DNA from: Uloborus plumipes
Lineage: Eukaryota; Arthropoda; Arachnida; Araneae; Uloboridae
Direction: 5' to 3'
Assembly: GCA_038373865.1 (NCBI GenBank)
Contig: JAXGGA010002867.1
Coordinates: forward strand, 1-64,000
DNA: 64,000 nt
Numbering within the stretch: the stretch's first letter is position 1; each line of letters opens with the position of its first letter. Shown here in pieces: positions 47,445-59,127 of the stretch. The translations under genes were made by a program, and so were the position numbers. Below the pieces are notes generated by a model. That model did no database searches. It had not been told where the DNA came from and saw nothing but the letters and a program-made list of their open reading frames with translations.

Positions 47445-50023
47445 ATTATCATGAGTAAACATAAGTACAAATCCTCAGAAAATCCATGCTGACTGAAATT
47501 ATGTGCAAAAAAAAAAAAAAAAAACAGGTTTTTTCCAACGCTGCCTTTCGCATTACATTTTTGGTGGAAAACCCTGACATTCTCACATTTTAAGGTATAT
47601 ATAAATATTCAGTACAATACTACTAGCTTCACTATATGCAAAAAAAATGCAAAACTTTCATCACTTTTCTTTTTTTTTTTCCTTAATACATTTAACTTTT
47701 GTACTCGCATAGACAGGAGCTTTTCTTTTAGTGCATAAGTTTCTGACAAATCAAATTATTTAAACAATTTTACTCAGATTATTTAGATCCTACACTTGCA
47801 ACTTTACAGGGGGGTCCTTTACTTAGGGTCATACATGCCCTAAGAAAGGGCGCTAGACATTAATACTGTCAACTTTTAAGACAAATTTTGTGCATGAATA
47901 TAAAAGCGTTACAAAAAAAAGTCAGTTATGAATGACTGTTGTTAAAATTTTTTTCACTTAACCTTCATAATATAACTTGATTCTGTTTACTTTCAGGATT
48001 GTCTTCCAATGAAAGTATGGATCTGCTTCAAATTATAATTATAATTATAGTGTTTTTAGGGCCATTTATTATTATTGCAAAAAATGTCAAACAGCCGCAG
48101 GTATAATAAATACACCTCTGGTATAAATCCCCATCACAAGTATTAAAGTTTCCTAGAAGTACACATTATTTTATAATGAAGAGAACATATTTGTACAATC
48201 CTCTTTGGAAGGAAGTTGGAAAGAAAAAAAAAAAAAAATAAATATGAACCTTAAAACTACTCCCCCCTCTAAAACTACACATATGACGGCACGTTTTATG
48301 AGTTGATAAAGGGTTTCCTTGTGGACTCGTAACCACATGTATGAAACATTTTAATTTGTAATTTATTTAAGCTGATTTTACCTAATTGATTTTCTACAAC
48401 ATAAATATTACTTAATGGCATTTTTTTTTCTTATTTACGATTAGCGGAGATAGCCGATTGTTAATAACAATGAATTTTAAATTACTTTAAAAAGTTATTC
48501 CTGCATTACTCTTATACTCATTCATTTCATAATATTGAAAAAGGCATAACTATATTTATTTACAAAAAAGAAAGAAATGAAAAAAAAAAGGAGCTTTTGT
48601 ATTACAACAAAGAAAAACATTGGAAAATCGTGTATTCTTATCTAAATCCATTATAAAAAGTTCCGAAACGTAACTATAAAATAAGCCCACGCGACTGGGA
48701 GAAAAACTCACGAGAGGTTACCGGTTTTCTTCCTCAATGTTTACTTTTGGGCCCATCTCCCGAACTGAATCTTCGCCATTTGGCGAAAAACATGAAGATG
48801 TGCTGCGAAGCTTATCATTTTGTAATGTGGCCACCACGGCGGCTCGCTACGCCCACCAGAACTTTATTCATCAAAACTTAAAACTGACGTTGGCTGCTGT
48901 TCCAGTAAAATTTGAAAAAATTAATGCAAAAAAAATTTACACCTATGCAAAGATTGTTTACCAATGATGATATGAAATAAATTGGAAATGCAGTGAATGT
49001 CCAGGATAAAAAAATATGTAGCAAAATTATCCAATTTCTTCTAATAATAATGGTGTGGAAAATATTACATTCAAGCAGTTGTAATTAATATATTGATAGA
49101 TCAACTTTTGAATTCTTGTAAGATCTTAGGAGAGCTTTAGTTCTTTTTTTACAGAAATGTATTAAATAGTCCATTTTATCATAAAGGCTTTAGGCTACAT
49201 AACATTACGTTTTCTTCAGGAGATATTACAGTTTAAAAATAATAATGGTTGAAAAGCACGAGCAGATTAGTTTCCACTCTTTTTGAGAGATGGCATATAG
49301 AAAAGTATTGTTTTGGCAACTGTGTGTAGAGGGCACCTTTCGTAGCGAGCCGCCATAGCGGCGAGTTTATTGTTCCACCGAAAGCGGATGCGTCACTTGA
49401 CATCGCTTTCATTTCTAAGGTAATCCATGCAACACCGTGCCATGCAGCGAGTACTTTATAAACTTAATCTTCTTATTGTATATAAGGTCGACTGATTGCT
49501 TCAATCTTTTAATGATGATTATCTGTATGATCATAAAGCATTTGGACACAAATACTTGATGATAATTGATTTTACGCAGTACGGAGTGACAGTGAAGTTT
49601 AAATAAAATCTGATCCAATTGATATCACAACTTGACGCTTAGCGCAAATAAAGGACATAATAGTCTGCACAAAATATATTTTTTTCAGATTTTTAAAATA
49701 GTAAACCTTTGGAGACATTCAAGGTCATAGGTCAATTTGAATAACCTTCAAAATTAAAAATTTTATATTTGTGTCATGTGAAACATCATTTTAAAGCTTA
49801 TTTCAAGACCTTTAAAATGACATCCAAATAGATTAGAAGTCCCAAGATGTTTGTAGTGCTATTATAAAAAAAGTTACATGCATTCGAAATATTTCCCATC
49901 AACCTAAATTTGTTTTTTCCTTATAATTCCAAGTATAATCACAGTACAAAATATTGGAAAAATCGGAAGGGGTCACCTTGAAAAACCCACTTTTTGATCG
50001 ACTTGATATGGAATGACCCAGTG

Positions 50024-51113
50024 TTCCTTTTAATACACCTGCACGACAAAAGATTCACAAACAAGGATTTTTTAGGATATTACTCCTTGATTCAGTACAT
50101 TTTCAATTATCACATTGTTATTCCAAAGAAATAACGCAACTGCAGAAACTGACATTTTACTGCTGACAATGAAGAAGAAATATAACTTCTATTTCAAAAA
50201 CTAACTGAAAATAAATTAAGTGATTGAAGATAGAAGTGTACTTAAACCACATTTTTTATTTTACATTAACTGACTTGAAATTAAACATTATTAATTTTAA
50301 ACTTTAATTATTTTAAGTCATTGTCCCTTCAAACTAAGATCTAGCCGCCGAAAATACAAGTACAATTGCATTATTATTCCACCATACGCTTAAAAGCTTT
50401 GTAACGACATGGAGTATTAAAGCTTGATTGTAAAACATTTTTTTGGTAATTGATATTTATACCATTAGTAATTACTCTTAACACCTCACTCTACTTCAAA
50501 TGATATGAATGTAACTTTTTAAAAAACTTTAAAGGTTTAAAAAAGAGCAAATAATTCTAGATATATCCTATTAAATCAGAAAAAATATTTTTTGTAGGGT
50601 AGAGAGATGGAACGCTTTGCTACATTTTAAATTGTTTTTAAACAGAGAAGAAAAACAGTTGAAGCAATCAAAGATAGCAGAGAACATCAACAAATATGCT
50701 GTTAACAAATTGACTATCAAAAAGAAAAAAAGAAAATTTGTGAACCATTCTCAATTTACAATCTGTAAATTTTACTAACCCTAAGCCAAGACTAGAACTA
50801 CATGCAATACATCAAGTGCACATTTATACTATTCAAAAAACTGCAGTATCGTATAATATATTATTGAAGCTAAGAGTACAAAAAAATGGTAGCTAAAGTA
50901 AAATTAGCACACCAGCAAGACCAACACGGCAATGGAATGGTTCAGCTCTTACATTGAAGGCAAAGCTTAAATACTAAGCAGTAAGTTACCAGCCCTAATT
51001 CGGGGCTAAGGCAGAATTAAATGCAATATACCGACAGCCCAGTTATGCCATCCAGAGAATGCAGTACTCTTCAGTTTATGGGCAAACAATACAAAATTGT
51101 CAGAATGTGTCAA
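50024..51113 (-). other. SWIB-gene intron, no further features
   Basis: AT-rich, with a hairpin-prone ccctaattcggggc near 50995. No genes seen. Confidence 0.45.
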
Positions 51114-51410
51114 TGCAGTAACTCCTCGTTATATCGCGCTAGTAGGGTGACAGTAAAAAAGCACGATATATCTGAACACGGGATGTAACCCAGGTTATAA
51201 GAGTCGACGATACAATTAAGACGTGCCACTACAAAAGGATTAGTTAATTGAAATATTTTAGATGATTTTTTCAATTAAAATACAGGAAAATTAGTCTTCC
51301 AGTTTTTCTTTCTTAATAAAAATAAATAAATTTCAATGTTTTATCATGGAATAAGAACCAAAACTTAGCTTAACTGGAACAACCCAATACTAAAATTATG
51401 CTAAACACAC

Positions 51411-51414
<4 letters not shown>

Positions 51415-51442
<28 letters not shown>
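51415..51442. repeat. Poly-A tract
   Basis: 28 consecutive A residues within the Tigger-like element. Confidence 0.9.
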
Positions 51443-51552
51443 GATAATAAATAAATGAAAAAAAAAGTACCTTTGAGAAATAATATATATGATGATGGAG
51501 GGTTGGAGTAGAATTTTTCTGAAGAAAAAACCCATTAAAACAACACATTTCT

Positions 51553-51620
51553 GCCCAAATTCGAACTTACACAGTCCATGTTATAAGCATGATGCTTTAT
51601 CCAATTACACTATTGCGGCC
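51553..51620 (-). repeat. tRNA-Ile(UAU)-like pseudo-tRNA
   Basis: On the minus strand: A-box-like tagtgtaattgg, an anticodon stem-loop tcatg-cttataa-catgg with all five pairs possible (one G-U), and a B-box-like agttcgaattt. The acceptor and T stems do not pair well, so a functional tRNA is unlikely. It may be a SINE head or a tRNA pseudogene. Confidence 0.5.
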
Positions 51621-52274
51621 TAATTTTTGAATTAGAGTCATTGAATTAATGTGTAACAAAAAACAATTTTTAGACCGTTGATCTATTTTTCGTCAGTAGC
51701 CTGCAGCATAACCTTTAAAATGAGGGGAAAATAAGGAATATCTGGCGTGGTAACCAAAATCAGGATAGAAAAATTGCATATTAAGATATTTTTTAAAAGA
51801 TAATTTTGGGGGGACAAAAGAGAAGCATGATCTATCCAAATACGATAACGAGCTCGTTAATGCAATATAATATAATGAGGCGCGATGTAATGAGGGGTTA
51901 CTGTATTTCTTTAATACTTACCCAAAAGGATAGAACTAAAATCAGAAAAATGTCCAAATTTCAAATGGTGTAGTGGGAAATTTCTAAAAGTTTATTTTGG
52001 GAACAAGTCAGATTCACCATCTTTAAACATTGATTTGTTTCAAAAATTTTCAAACTGATATTAGAAGTAATTATTAGAGGTAAGCTCTCTAAAACAAAAT
52101 AAGGAATTCAGCAAAGTCTGTGGTTGCCAGATTTCAGACAGTTAAATTGCACAAGTGATTTGTTATTTTTAAAACCCTTAATTATTTGATCTGTTTTAAT
52201 TGCATTTCTGTTTTCTCTACAAATTTTGCTTTTAAATTACGGAACTTGAAAGGCACCACTTATAATGGGTGCAG

Positions 52275-52661
52275 CATATCGCACCCTTGCTACAAAAGTG
52301 CCACAACTCAAAAAACTACGTTTTCCAGGAATTGCAAAAAACTGTTCCGGGCTGACTAGGCACATTTTAGTATTTTTGAATTTGTCAATATGAAGACCGA
52401 TATATCTCAAACTATGATAGTTACGCACGTTACTCTACGACGGCTGGACGACAACTCAAGATGTGGCATTTCAGTGGAAGGGGTCCTATGTATCTTGAAA
52501 ACAACAAAACGCCATAACTGCCCTTTGGCGGCTGATTTTTCAATGCAACTTCTGGCTCGTTTGAAGATTGGTAGAGACGCATAAACTACGTCTAATGACG
52601 GTCATAACTCAAAAATCACAATTTTTTAGTTGTGGTACTTTTGTAGCAAGGGTGCGATATG
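52275..52661. mobile_element. MITE with about 45-bp TIRs
   Basis: Left end catatcgcacccttgctaca continuing aaagtgccacaact; right end is the complement (agttgtggtacttttgtagc...gggtgcgatatg). The interior of about 290 bp is non-coding. TSD unresolved. Small frames on both strands come from the inverted ends. Confidence 0.75.
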
Positions 52662-53010
52662 TTCTCCAAAATATGGTATTACAGATCTTAAATCAGTTCA
52701 AGAATTGCATTTTTTATTCAATAAAAATTGATTTTCAACAAACTAGTAGCTCATTTATGACTTTATTCTCTTAATGGATGGTTTAAAAAAATTATAGGGA
52801 GTGAAAAATCAAATAATGAAGCTTTAAATAGGTGTCAAGGAAATAAATGTATTTTAACATATTACATTGAATTTTCAGCCAATTTTAGTGCAACTTTTGA
52901 GATACTGATGCAGAGTTTGATATGCATGGTAACTGGAGGAAATGTTGGAGTTATAAGGAGGTCTGAAAATTTTAGTTTAAACAATATACTTCAAAACAAT
53001 TACAACTTAC

Positions 53011-53065
53011 CAAAGACTCGGTACAGTTCTTCATCGCATATAGCAAACTGCTTGTTATTAGGATC
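53011..53065 (-). CDS. SWIB-domain gene, third visible exon
   Basis: Lies between acceptor caatcattgaag (T-rich tract upstream) and donor gtaagt. Reads D-P-N-N-K-Q-F-A-I-C-D-E-E-L-Y-R-V-F plus one base of the next codon. The D-P-x-N-K-Q ... C-D-x-E-L ... V-F signature is diagnostic of SWIB domains. The exon lies opposite a longer plus-strand open frame (about 52870-53189), which is a shadow. A TIR element sits just 72 bp upstream of its acceptor. Confidence 0.93.
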
Positions 53066-53137
53066 CTTCAATGATTGGGAGAAAAAAAAATTAATAAAAG
53101 AGTGTAGAAAAGCATTAAAAGAAAAGGTTTCTTTTAG

Positions 53138-53824
53138 CAGGGATGAAAACAGCTCAAAGTCAAAAAAGAGGAAAAATTGTGCAGCTTAACATTTGGATAG
53201 TTTTTTTTTTTTTTTAATATTATGCAAAATTAGTCATGAGAGTTCTCTTAATTTGTACCATGAAATTGAACGTAAAAACAGAAGATTGAAAGCTTTTTAT
53301 TTATTTTCAAAACCTTTTTTTTTGCTAATTTCCTATTTCTATCTTTTTAAGCCATACAAAACAATACAGAAATATAAAAAAAATGGGTGGGGGGGATGTT
53401 TCTAATTAATATTGCATGGTCTTTTTGTTATTTTGATAAATTTTATGGATAAAAATTATTTTCAGAATTTTTTTGACTAAGATCTCAAATATTTCAGATG
53501 AATTTTCTTAATTTCTACTTCCTACAACAGAAACTTTTGTTTTTGGCAGCATGCCAAAATAGAGAACTCAGTTCGCCGATAATTGCAGGTCATCCTTGAG
53601 ATTTCAATCCTGCTGCATCCTAAAAACATTTCCATTATTTTGGAAGTTGGAAATAATTTAAACCTCAACTACTTTAAATCAACTTATTTTAAGCTTCATT
53701 TTAATAATGAGTGTATTTATATTTTTTTTCTAAACTTGATGCAAAATTAATTTTTTGATCGCGGAAAGACAGAAAAAATACAAAAAGCGTAACATCGCGG
53801 ATCCGCGGAAGATTTTCATCCCTG
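53138..53824. mobile_element. TIR element near the SWIB exon, 6-bp TSD
   Basis: Ends cagggatgaaaac and gattttcatccctg are inverted. ttttag flanks both sides (53132-53137 and 53825-53830). The right subterminal region has the 12-bp palindrome cgcggatccgcg. The ends look hAT-like, but the duplication seen is 6 bp rather than 8. Non-coding, 687 bp. Confidence 0.7.
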
Positions 53825-53830
53825 TTTTAG

Positions 53831-55490
53831 TCAATTACAGTTTTACTTAAATAATTACACAAAGTAAAATTAAAACTCTAAGCATCACTTAACTTTGCCT
53901 TCATGTCTCTCATATCAAGATTAGGATAGTGTTCAATCTCTTTTGAGAATATATAAACTGTTTTTTATATAGTTTTTGAGGCTTCAAAGTTAGCAGAAAT
54001 CTGGTTTACAGAATTTAATTACTTTTTAAATGTTCAATAGCTCAAAAGTTTTAAGTTCAATATCATAAATCAGCCTTAAAGATTAAAGTTATTTTTAACT
54101 AGCATACATGACAGAAAACAAAGTGAAAGAGGATACTTTTGAGTAAGGTATGTAATTTTGTAAAGACATGTCATGTGTAAACAGCTAATAAGAATACAAG
54201 TATTCATAACTGTCTTTTAAAGTTCAAAAAACGTTTTATTTAAATCCTTAATTCTAAAAAAGTATTATACTCACAAAATATAAGATATTTCAAAAATAAT
54301 GAAAATTGCATAATATGCAAAAGTTGAAGTTGGTGGGAAATTTAGTTCCAAATTGATAGAGCAAGAATATATTGCAAGGTTTAACATTTTTAAATCTGAA
54401 GAGAAATAGGCGACTTCCTTAGATATACCAGCAATTCCTAAATTTTTTGGTAACGAAATTCTTGGTGCTTGATTTTGTTCAAACAGCCCAATTCTTGTAA
54501 TTGATTAAACAAGAGAATGTTAACAATCTGGAATTCAAATATTTTCTATATCTTTCAGTTACTTTTTCTTATATAGAAGAAACTTTGGGAGGAAATTTGA
54601 GCTAGGGTTCCACAGAACACACTTTGGGAACCGCTACATTAAATCATTCATTATTCAACTTTGCAGGTTTTTTTTTTTTTGTTTTGTTTTAAGTATTTTG
54701 AAAAATAAAATATCATATACGGAATATAAAACTGAAAACAACCAAAACAAAGTTAAAGTACACCAGCAATTCATATTTTTACTTCTTGAACAGGCCCATT
54801 TTCATTTCCTCTGATAATTCTCAATGCTTGGCCACCCTGACACAGCAACCACCTGTGTTAACATCCAATTTTGAAATGCAATGATTCCCTGCACCAATCA
54901 ATGTTAAAACTCCTCTACGAGTGAACTGATGATCCTCTCTTAAAGACTATTTATTTATTTATTTTTTACATGGAATGGCAAAAATATGCTTATTTTTATC
55001 ACAATAGGACAGGAAAATAAAGCAAGTGTTTTAAGAATTAACTACAAAGAGAGGTACTTTTAAAAAAGTTTGGGGAAAAGGAAAGAATCCAAAATCTTGT
55101 CACTTTTAAAAATCTTTTTAAATCAACTAATAAAAACATTCAGCGAATAAAATAGTAACTAACTATGTTTTAAGTATTTTAAATAATAATAGCAAAATGT
55201 TGTTTAAACATTCTAATGTTAACCCTTCTCTGAGCATGACCTTATAAAAAAAAAAAAAAAAAGAAAAAATCTTCCCATAAGGGTTGGTGATCACTCTAGA
55301 GAAGTTTCACTATATGTGAAATTAAGTTTATATTCAACATGTTTTACAAAACAAAATGTGCATTTGTTTCAAAAATTCATAGTAAGAGAACGAAAATTTT
55401 AAGATAATGGATTGCTTCTTTTTGATACAGGGACACTATTGTCACAATGAACAAGAAAAAATTGTTTCTAGTTTTCTAATTTATACTTAC
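53831..55490 (-). other. SWIB-gene intron with a solo hAT-like end
   Basis: AT-rich. At about 54605-54645 the sequence agggttccacagaacac...ctttgggaaccgcta resembles a hAT end without partner. A poly-A run lies at 55246-55262. No genes seen. Confidence 0.4.
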
Positions 55491-55550
55491 AAAAAGTCCT
55501 CGGGTACGAACAATATGCCAAATTTTCTTGACAACATCATAGCGTGACAT
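55491..55550 (-). CDS. SWIB-domain gene, second visible exon
   Basis: Exactly 20 codons between acceptor ttaaatttcag and donor gtaagt, phase 0 at both ends. Reads M-S-R-Y-D-V-V-K-K-I-W-H-I-V-R-T-R-G-L-F, matching the SWIB helix motif (M-x-R-x-x-V-V-K-x-x-W-x-x-I-x-x-x-x-L) that precedes D-P-x-N-K. The Met is internal: an upstream exon supplies the L-S-x-x-L segment in frame, so this is not a start codon. Confidence 0.92.
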
Positions 55551-56359
55551 CTGAAATTTAAAAAGAAAGCTTTACAAAAAGAAATTACGAACTATAAGGC
55601 AAACTTCTAAACACCACTTAAAAATCCTTTTTTATTTGCTATAATTAATTTGTATACATCAAGATTAAAATGGCTGGAAGTTCAGAACTATGAATCAGCT
55701 AAATCAAACTAAATAATTAATACTTCTTAAAATTTTCTGTAATTATTTCTTATACAATAGCTTTTAAAATGACATCACACTATAGTTTTTTTTTTTCAAG
55801 AATTCCCAGCAATTTTCATTAAATATTTTCTAGTACATAAATCAGAGCAAAATCACAAAAATCATGCTACTATTTAAAAGTAACTTAAAACTTAAATTTT
55901 TAAATCAAACAGTACTTAGCGACTAATTCCCATTTTTGGGTTTATCTCAAAAATTTTTCTATGTAAAGCTTCAATTATATACTTAAATTCAAAAATTAGA
56001 CTTTGCATCATCATCATTTTGAAAGATGAAAATAGGGTAGAAGAGAAACTAAAACTCTCCTGAACCAAGAAATAAGAACCATTCCACAGAAAGCAAAGCA
56101 TTGATTTATGTATGTTAGGAAGTTAGGGGATAGAGATGAGAGCCAAAAAAAAATGTTAAATGACTAATACATCCACTTATGAAGAAATTCATCTTAGATG
56201 TTTATTTCAGTGGTACCTCACCTTTTTTTTTTAAATTAGAGGGTTGGGTGCTACATTAAAACCAATTTTGCAGGTCAGAACACATAAAAACTTTCCCAAG
56301 ATCTTTCAGGAAAACATGGAAAAGGAGAGAAAATTTCTAACACATATTGTCATCATAGC
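55551..56359 (-). other. SWIB-gene intron, no features recognised
   Basis: AT-rich; the frame at 56101-55916 has no family resemblance. Confidence 0.45.
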
Positions 56360-57530
56360 TTAAGGGTCATTCCATTTTAAATCAACAAATGGGGTGCGCA
56401 TCACCATTTTTGATTTTGATGAAAATTTGCATGTGTATTCCTTTTACTTCCCAGAGCTCAAAATAGTGTTCATTTTATTTTAAAAAAATTACCCTTTGAT
56501 ATATAGGCCATTTTGTTGTTGGCAACAGCGAAATCGGCGTTTGATGCTTTGTTAGAACTAACTTTTCTATCAAAGATTTGAGCTCAAATATAGCTCTTGA
56601 AAGCTAAGAAAAGATCTTTTATATAGCTATCAAAATTCAGATTTAAAAAAATTTTTTTTTCAAGGCAAAGTCACGACGAAAATGATATTTTTTACTACTT
56701 TCGAACATTAAAAAACCCATGAATGGTTCAAAGTAACAAGCCGATTTTTTCATCATATATTCATAGTCATTGTTACTTACTGTATAAAAAAAATTGGCTT
56801 GTTACTCCACCCCCTTTATGAAATATGCCCCCCCCCCCCAAAGTGGTAAAATTTTTAAAAAATCCAATTTTCAACGTTAAAAAAATGCATGTGGGGGACA
56901 AGATAAAACATTTTTTATATGTGGTATTTTAAGTACTTTTTACCAGCTTTCTAACAAGACAAAAGTTGCTCTGTCATGCAAAGGCGTTTGGCAGATATAA
57001 GGGACTGAACTTTCAAAAAATTGCACAAAAACAACACGATTATTTTCATTTTTTAAAATCTTTTTTTTTATTTAAATGTAATTATATACCTTATTCTTTG
57101 CCTTAAATGCTAAAAAAAGACTAAGAAGAGCAATGAAGAAACATATTTAAAGTTTAATAAGATAATTTAATATTTTTAACACCTGGGAATATAGAATACC
57201 ACTAAACTTGTCTGATTTTTAAACATCTGATTGCTACCCACAACAGGACTGAGCATTTCTCAACTTGTCCAGGTTTGTTCATACCATGTGGTCATCCTTG
57301 TTCTGGCTTGCTCTCACATGTGTATCTTAGTTGTCTTTCAAATTCTGAAAGAAGTAGGTTGTTGAGCTAGTGTTTCTGCTGTAAAATCTTGTGAAGCTGA
57401 TGTGATTTCTTTTCATTTCAAGTTCATTCATATTCACAGAATGTTTTGTTAAAGGTAAAAGAAGAAATTCTTTAGAATCCTTAAAAATAAATTTAAATTT
57501 GTCTTTCTACATGTAAACTGTGAATAAGTT

Positions 57531-57716
57531 ATGGATAACCCTAAATGCTCCATAGGAGTTTTTGAGAATGATGATTGTGATATTTTAAGTTACAGTAGGC
57601 AGTCTACTGTAAATAGTATTTCTGAGTACAGTGATGATGATAAAACTTTACTGCACCTGAGAACTAGGTGTAAAACTATTGAAACTGTTTGTACCTACCA
57701 GCTAGAAGTTCCATAA
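57531..57716 (+). pseudogene. Foldback F4 cargo frame, left-arm copy, unknown
   Basis: Encodes M-D-N-P-K-C-S-I-G-V-F-E-N-D-D-C-D-I-L-S, then a Ser/Asp-rich stretch with E-Y-S-D-D-D-K-T-L-L, ending just past the palindrome centre. The right-arm copy (57919-57695, minus) has the same residues with two differences (R to S and R to G in the L-R-T-R-C segment). The composition is acidic and cysteine-poor, with no recognised domain. It may be an exon piece captured before arm duplication or simply an open frame kept by high identity. Confidence 0.35.
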
Positions 57717-57919
57717 AGGTGGCAAAACTTGGCAAGAAATTTTTTTGCATGGTAGGTACAAACAGTTTCAATAGTTTTACACCCAGTACTCAGGTGCAGT
57801 AAAGTTTTATCATCATCACTGTACTCAGAAATACTATTTACAGTAGACTGCCTACTGTAACTTAAAATATCACAATCATCATTCTCAAAAACTCCTATGG
57901 AGCATTTAGGGTTATCCAT
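57695..57919 (-). pseudogene. Foldback F4 cargo frame, right-arm copy, unknown
   Basis: Mirror of the plus-strand frame at 57531-57716. It runs through the loop and ends in loop-derived residues, so its C-terminus is not homologous to the other copy's. No function can be assigned. Confidence 0.35.
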
Positions 57920-59127
57920 AACTTATTCACAGTTTACATGTAGAAAGACAAATTTAAATTTATTTTTAAGGATTCTAAAGAATTTCTTCTTTTACCTTTA
58001 ACAAAACATTCTGTGAATATGAATGAACTTGAAATGAAAACAAATCACATCAGCTTCACAAGATTTTACAGCAGAAACACTAGCTCAACAACCTACTTCT
58101 TTCAGAATTTGAAAGACAACTAAGATACACATGTGAGAGCAAGCCAGAACAAGGATGACCACATGGTATGAACAAACCTGGACAAGTTGAGAAATGCTCA
58201 GTCCTGTTGTAGGTAGCAATCAGATGTTTAAAAATCAGACAAGTTTAGTGGTATTCTATATTCCCAGGTGTTAAAAATATTAAATTATCTTATTAAACTT
58301 TAAATATGTTTCTTCATTGCTCTTCTTAGTCTTTTTTTAGCATTTATGGCAAAGAATAAGGTATATAATTACATTTAAATTAAAAAAAAAAAAAGATTTT
58401 AAAAAATGAAAATAATCGTGTTGTTTTTGTGCAATTTTTTGAAAGTTCAGTCCCTTATATCTGCTAAACGCCTTTGAATAACAAAGCAACTTTTGTTTTA
58501 TTAGAAAGCTGGTGAAAAGTACTTAAAATATCACAAATGAAAAAAAAATTATCTTGTCCCCCACATGCATTTTTTAGCGTTGAAAATTGGATTTTTTAAA
58601 AAATTTACAACTTGGGGGGGGGGGGCATATCTCATAAAGGGGATGGAGTAACAAGCCATTTTTTATGCAGTAAGTATCCATGACTATGAATATATGATGA
58701 AAAAATCGGCTTGTTACTTTGAACCCTTCATGGGTTTTTTAATGTTCGAAAGTAGTAAAAAATGTCATTTTCGTCATGAACTTTGACCTTGAAAAAATAA
58801 ATATTTTTTTTAATATCTGAAATTTATTAATAGCATATATAAAAAGATCTTTTACTTAGCTTTCCAATGAGCTATATTTGAGCTCAAAATCTTTGATAGA
58901 AAAAAGTTATAGTTCATAAGACAAAGCATCAAAACGCCCGATTTTCGCTGTTGCCAACAACAAAAATGGCCTATATATCAAAGGGTAAATTTTTTAAAAA
59001 TAAAATGAACACTATTTTGAGCTCTAGGAAGTAAAAGGAATACACATGCAAATTTTCATCAAAATCAAAAATGGTGATGCAACAACTTTTTTGAAAATTT
59101 GTTGATTTAAAATGGAATGACCCATAA

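Larger units (their letters stand above)
45355..50019. mobile_element. Foldback element F3 (4.7 kb), in the last SWIB intron
   Basis: Starts gagtcattccatgtcaagtc and ends with the complement (gacttgatatggaatgaccc). The flanks actg/agtg may be a 4-bp TSD with one mismatch. The left arm runs to about 46320. The right arm is about 49330-50019, with a displaced matching block at about 48790-48850 because extra sequence (about 48850-49335) bounded by its own inverted motif (ggcggctcgctacg / cgtagcgagccgcc) interrupts it. Arms carry a diverged frame (45902-46180 plus; 49618-49415 minus) of unknown nature. A CG-richer, CpG-containing patch lies at 46180-46400. Confidence 0.8.
51116..51903. mobile_element. 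pogo/Tigger-like element, non-autonomous
   Basis: Ends cagtaactcctcgttatatc and gatgtaatgaggggttactg are inverted repeats. TA follows the right end (51904-51905), while the left flank reads TG. The CAGTAAYYCCTCRTTA ends are typical of pogo/Tigger elements. It contains a 28-bp poly-A run (51415-51442) and a tRNA-like stretch (51553-51620). No transposase frame is visible in 788 bp. Confidence 0.75.
56364..59123. mobile_element. Foldback element F4 (2.8 kb, near-perfect palindrome)
   Basis: Starts gggtcattccattttaaatc and ends with the complement (gatttaaaatggaatgaccc). The flanks ttaa/ataa may be a 4-bp TSD with one mismatch. The arms are about 56364-57700 and 57750-59123, separated by only about 49 bp. 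Arm identity is very high in the centre, lower outward. Both arms contain the same short frame beginning M-D-N-P-K-C-S-I-G-V. Located in the first visible intron of the SWIB gene. Confidence 0.9.

Noticed and set aside
52908..53189. Plus-strand 93-codon frame initially read as a captured or host coding exon disrupted by a transposon
   Set aside because: Its reverse complement contains the SWIB exon at 53065-53011 with exact splice sites and the diagnostic D-P-N-N-K-Q signature. The plus frame also reads into a transposon end, so it is a shadow.
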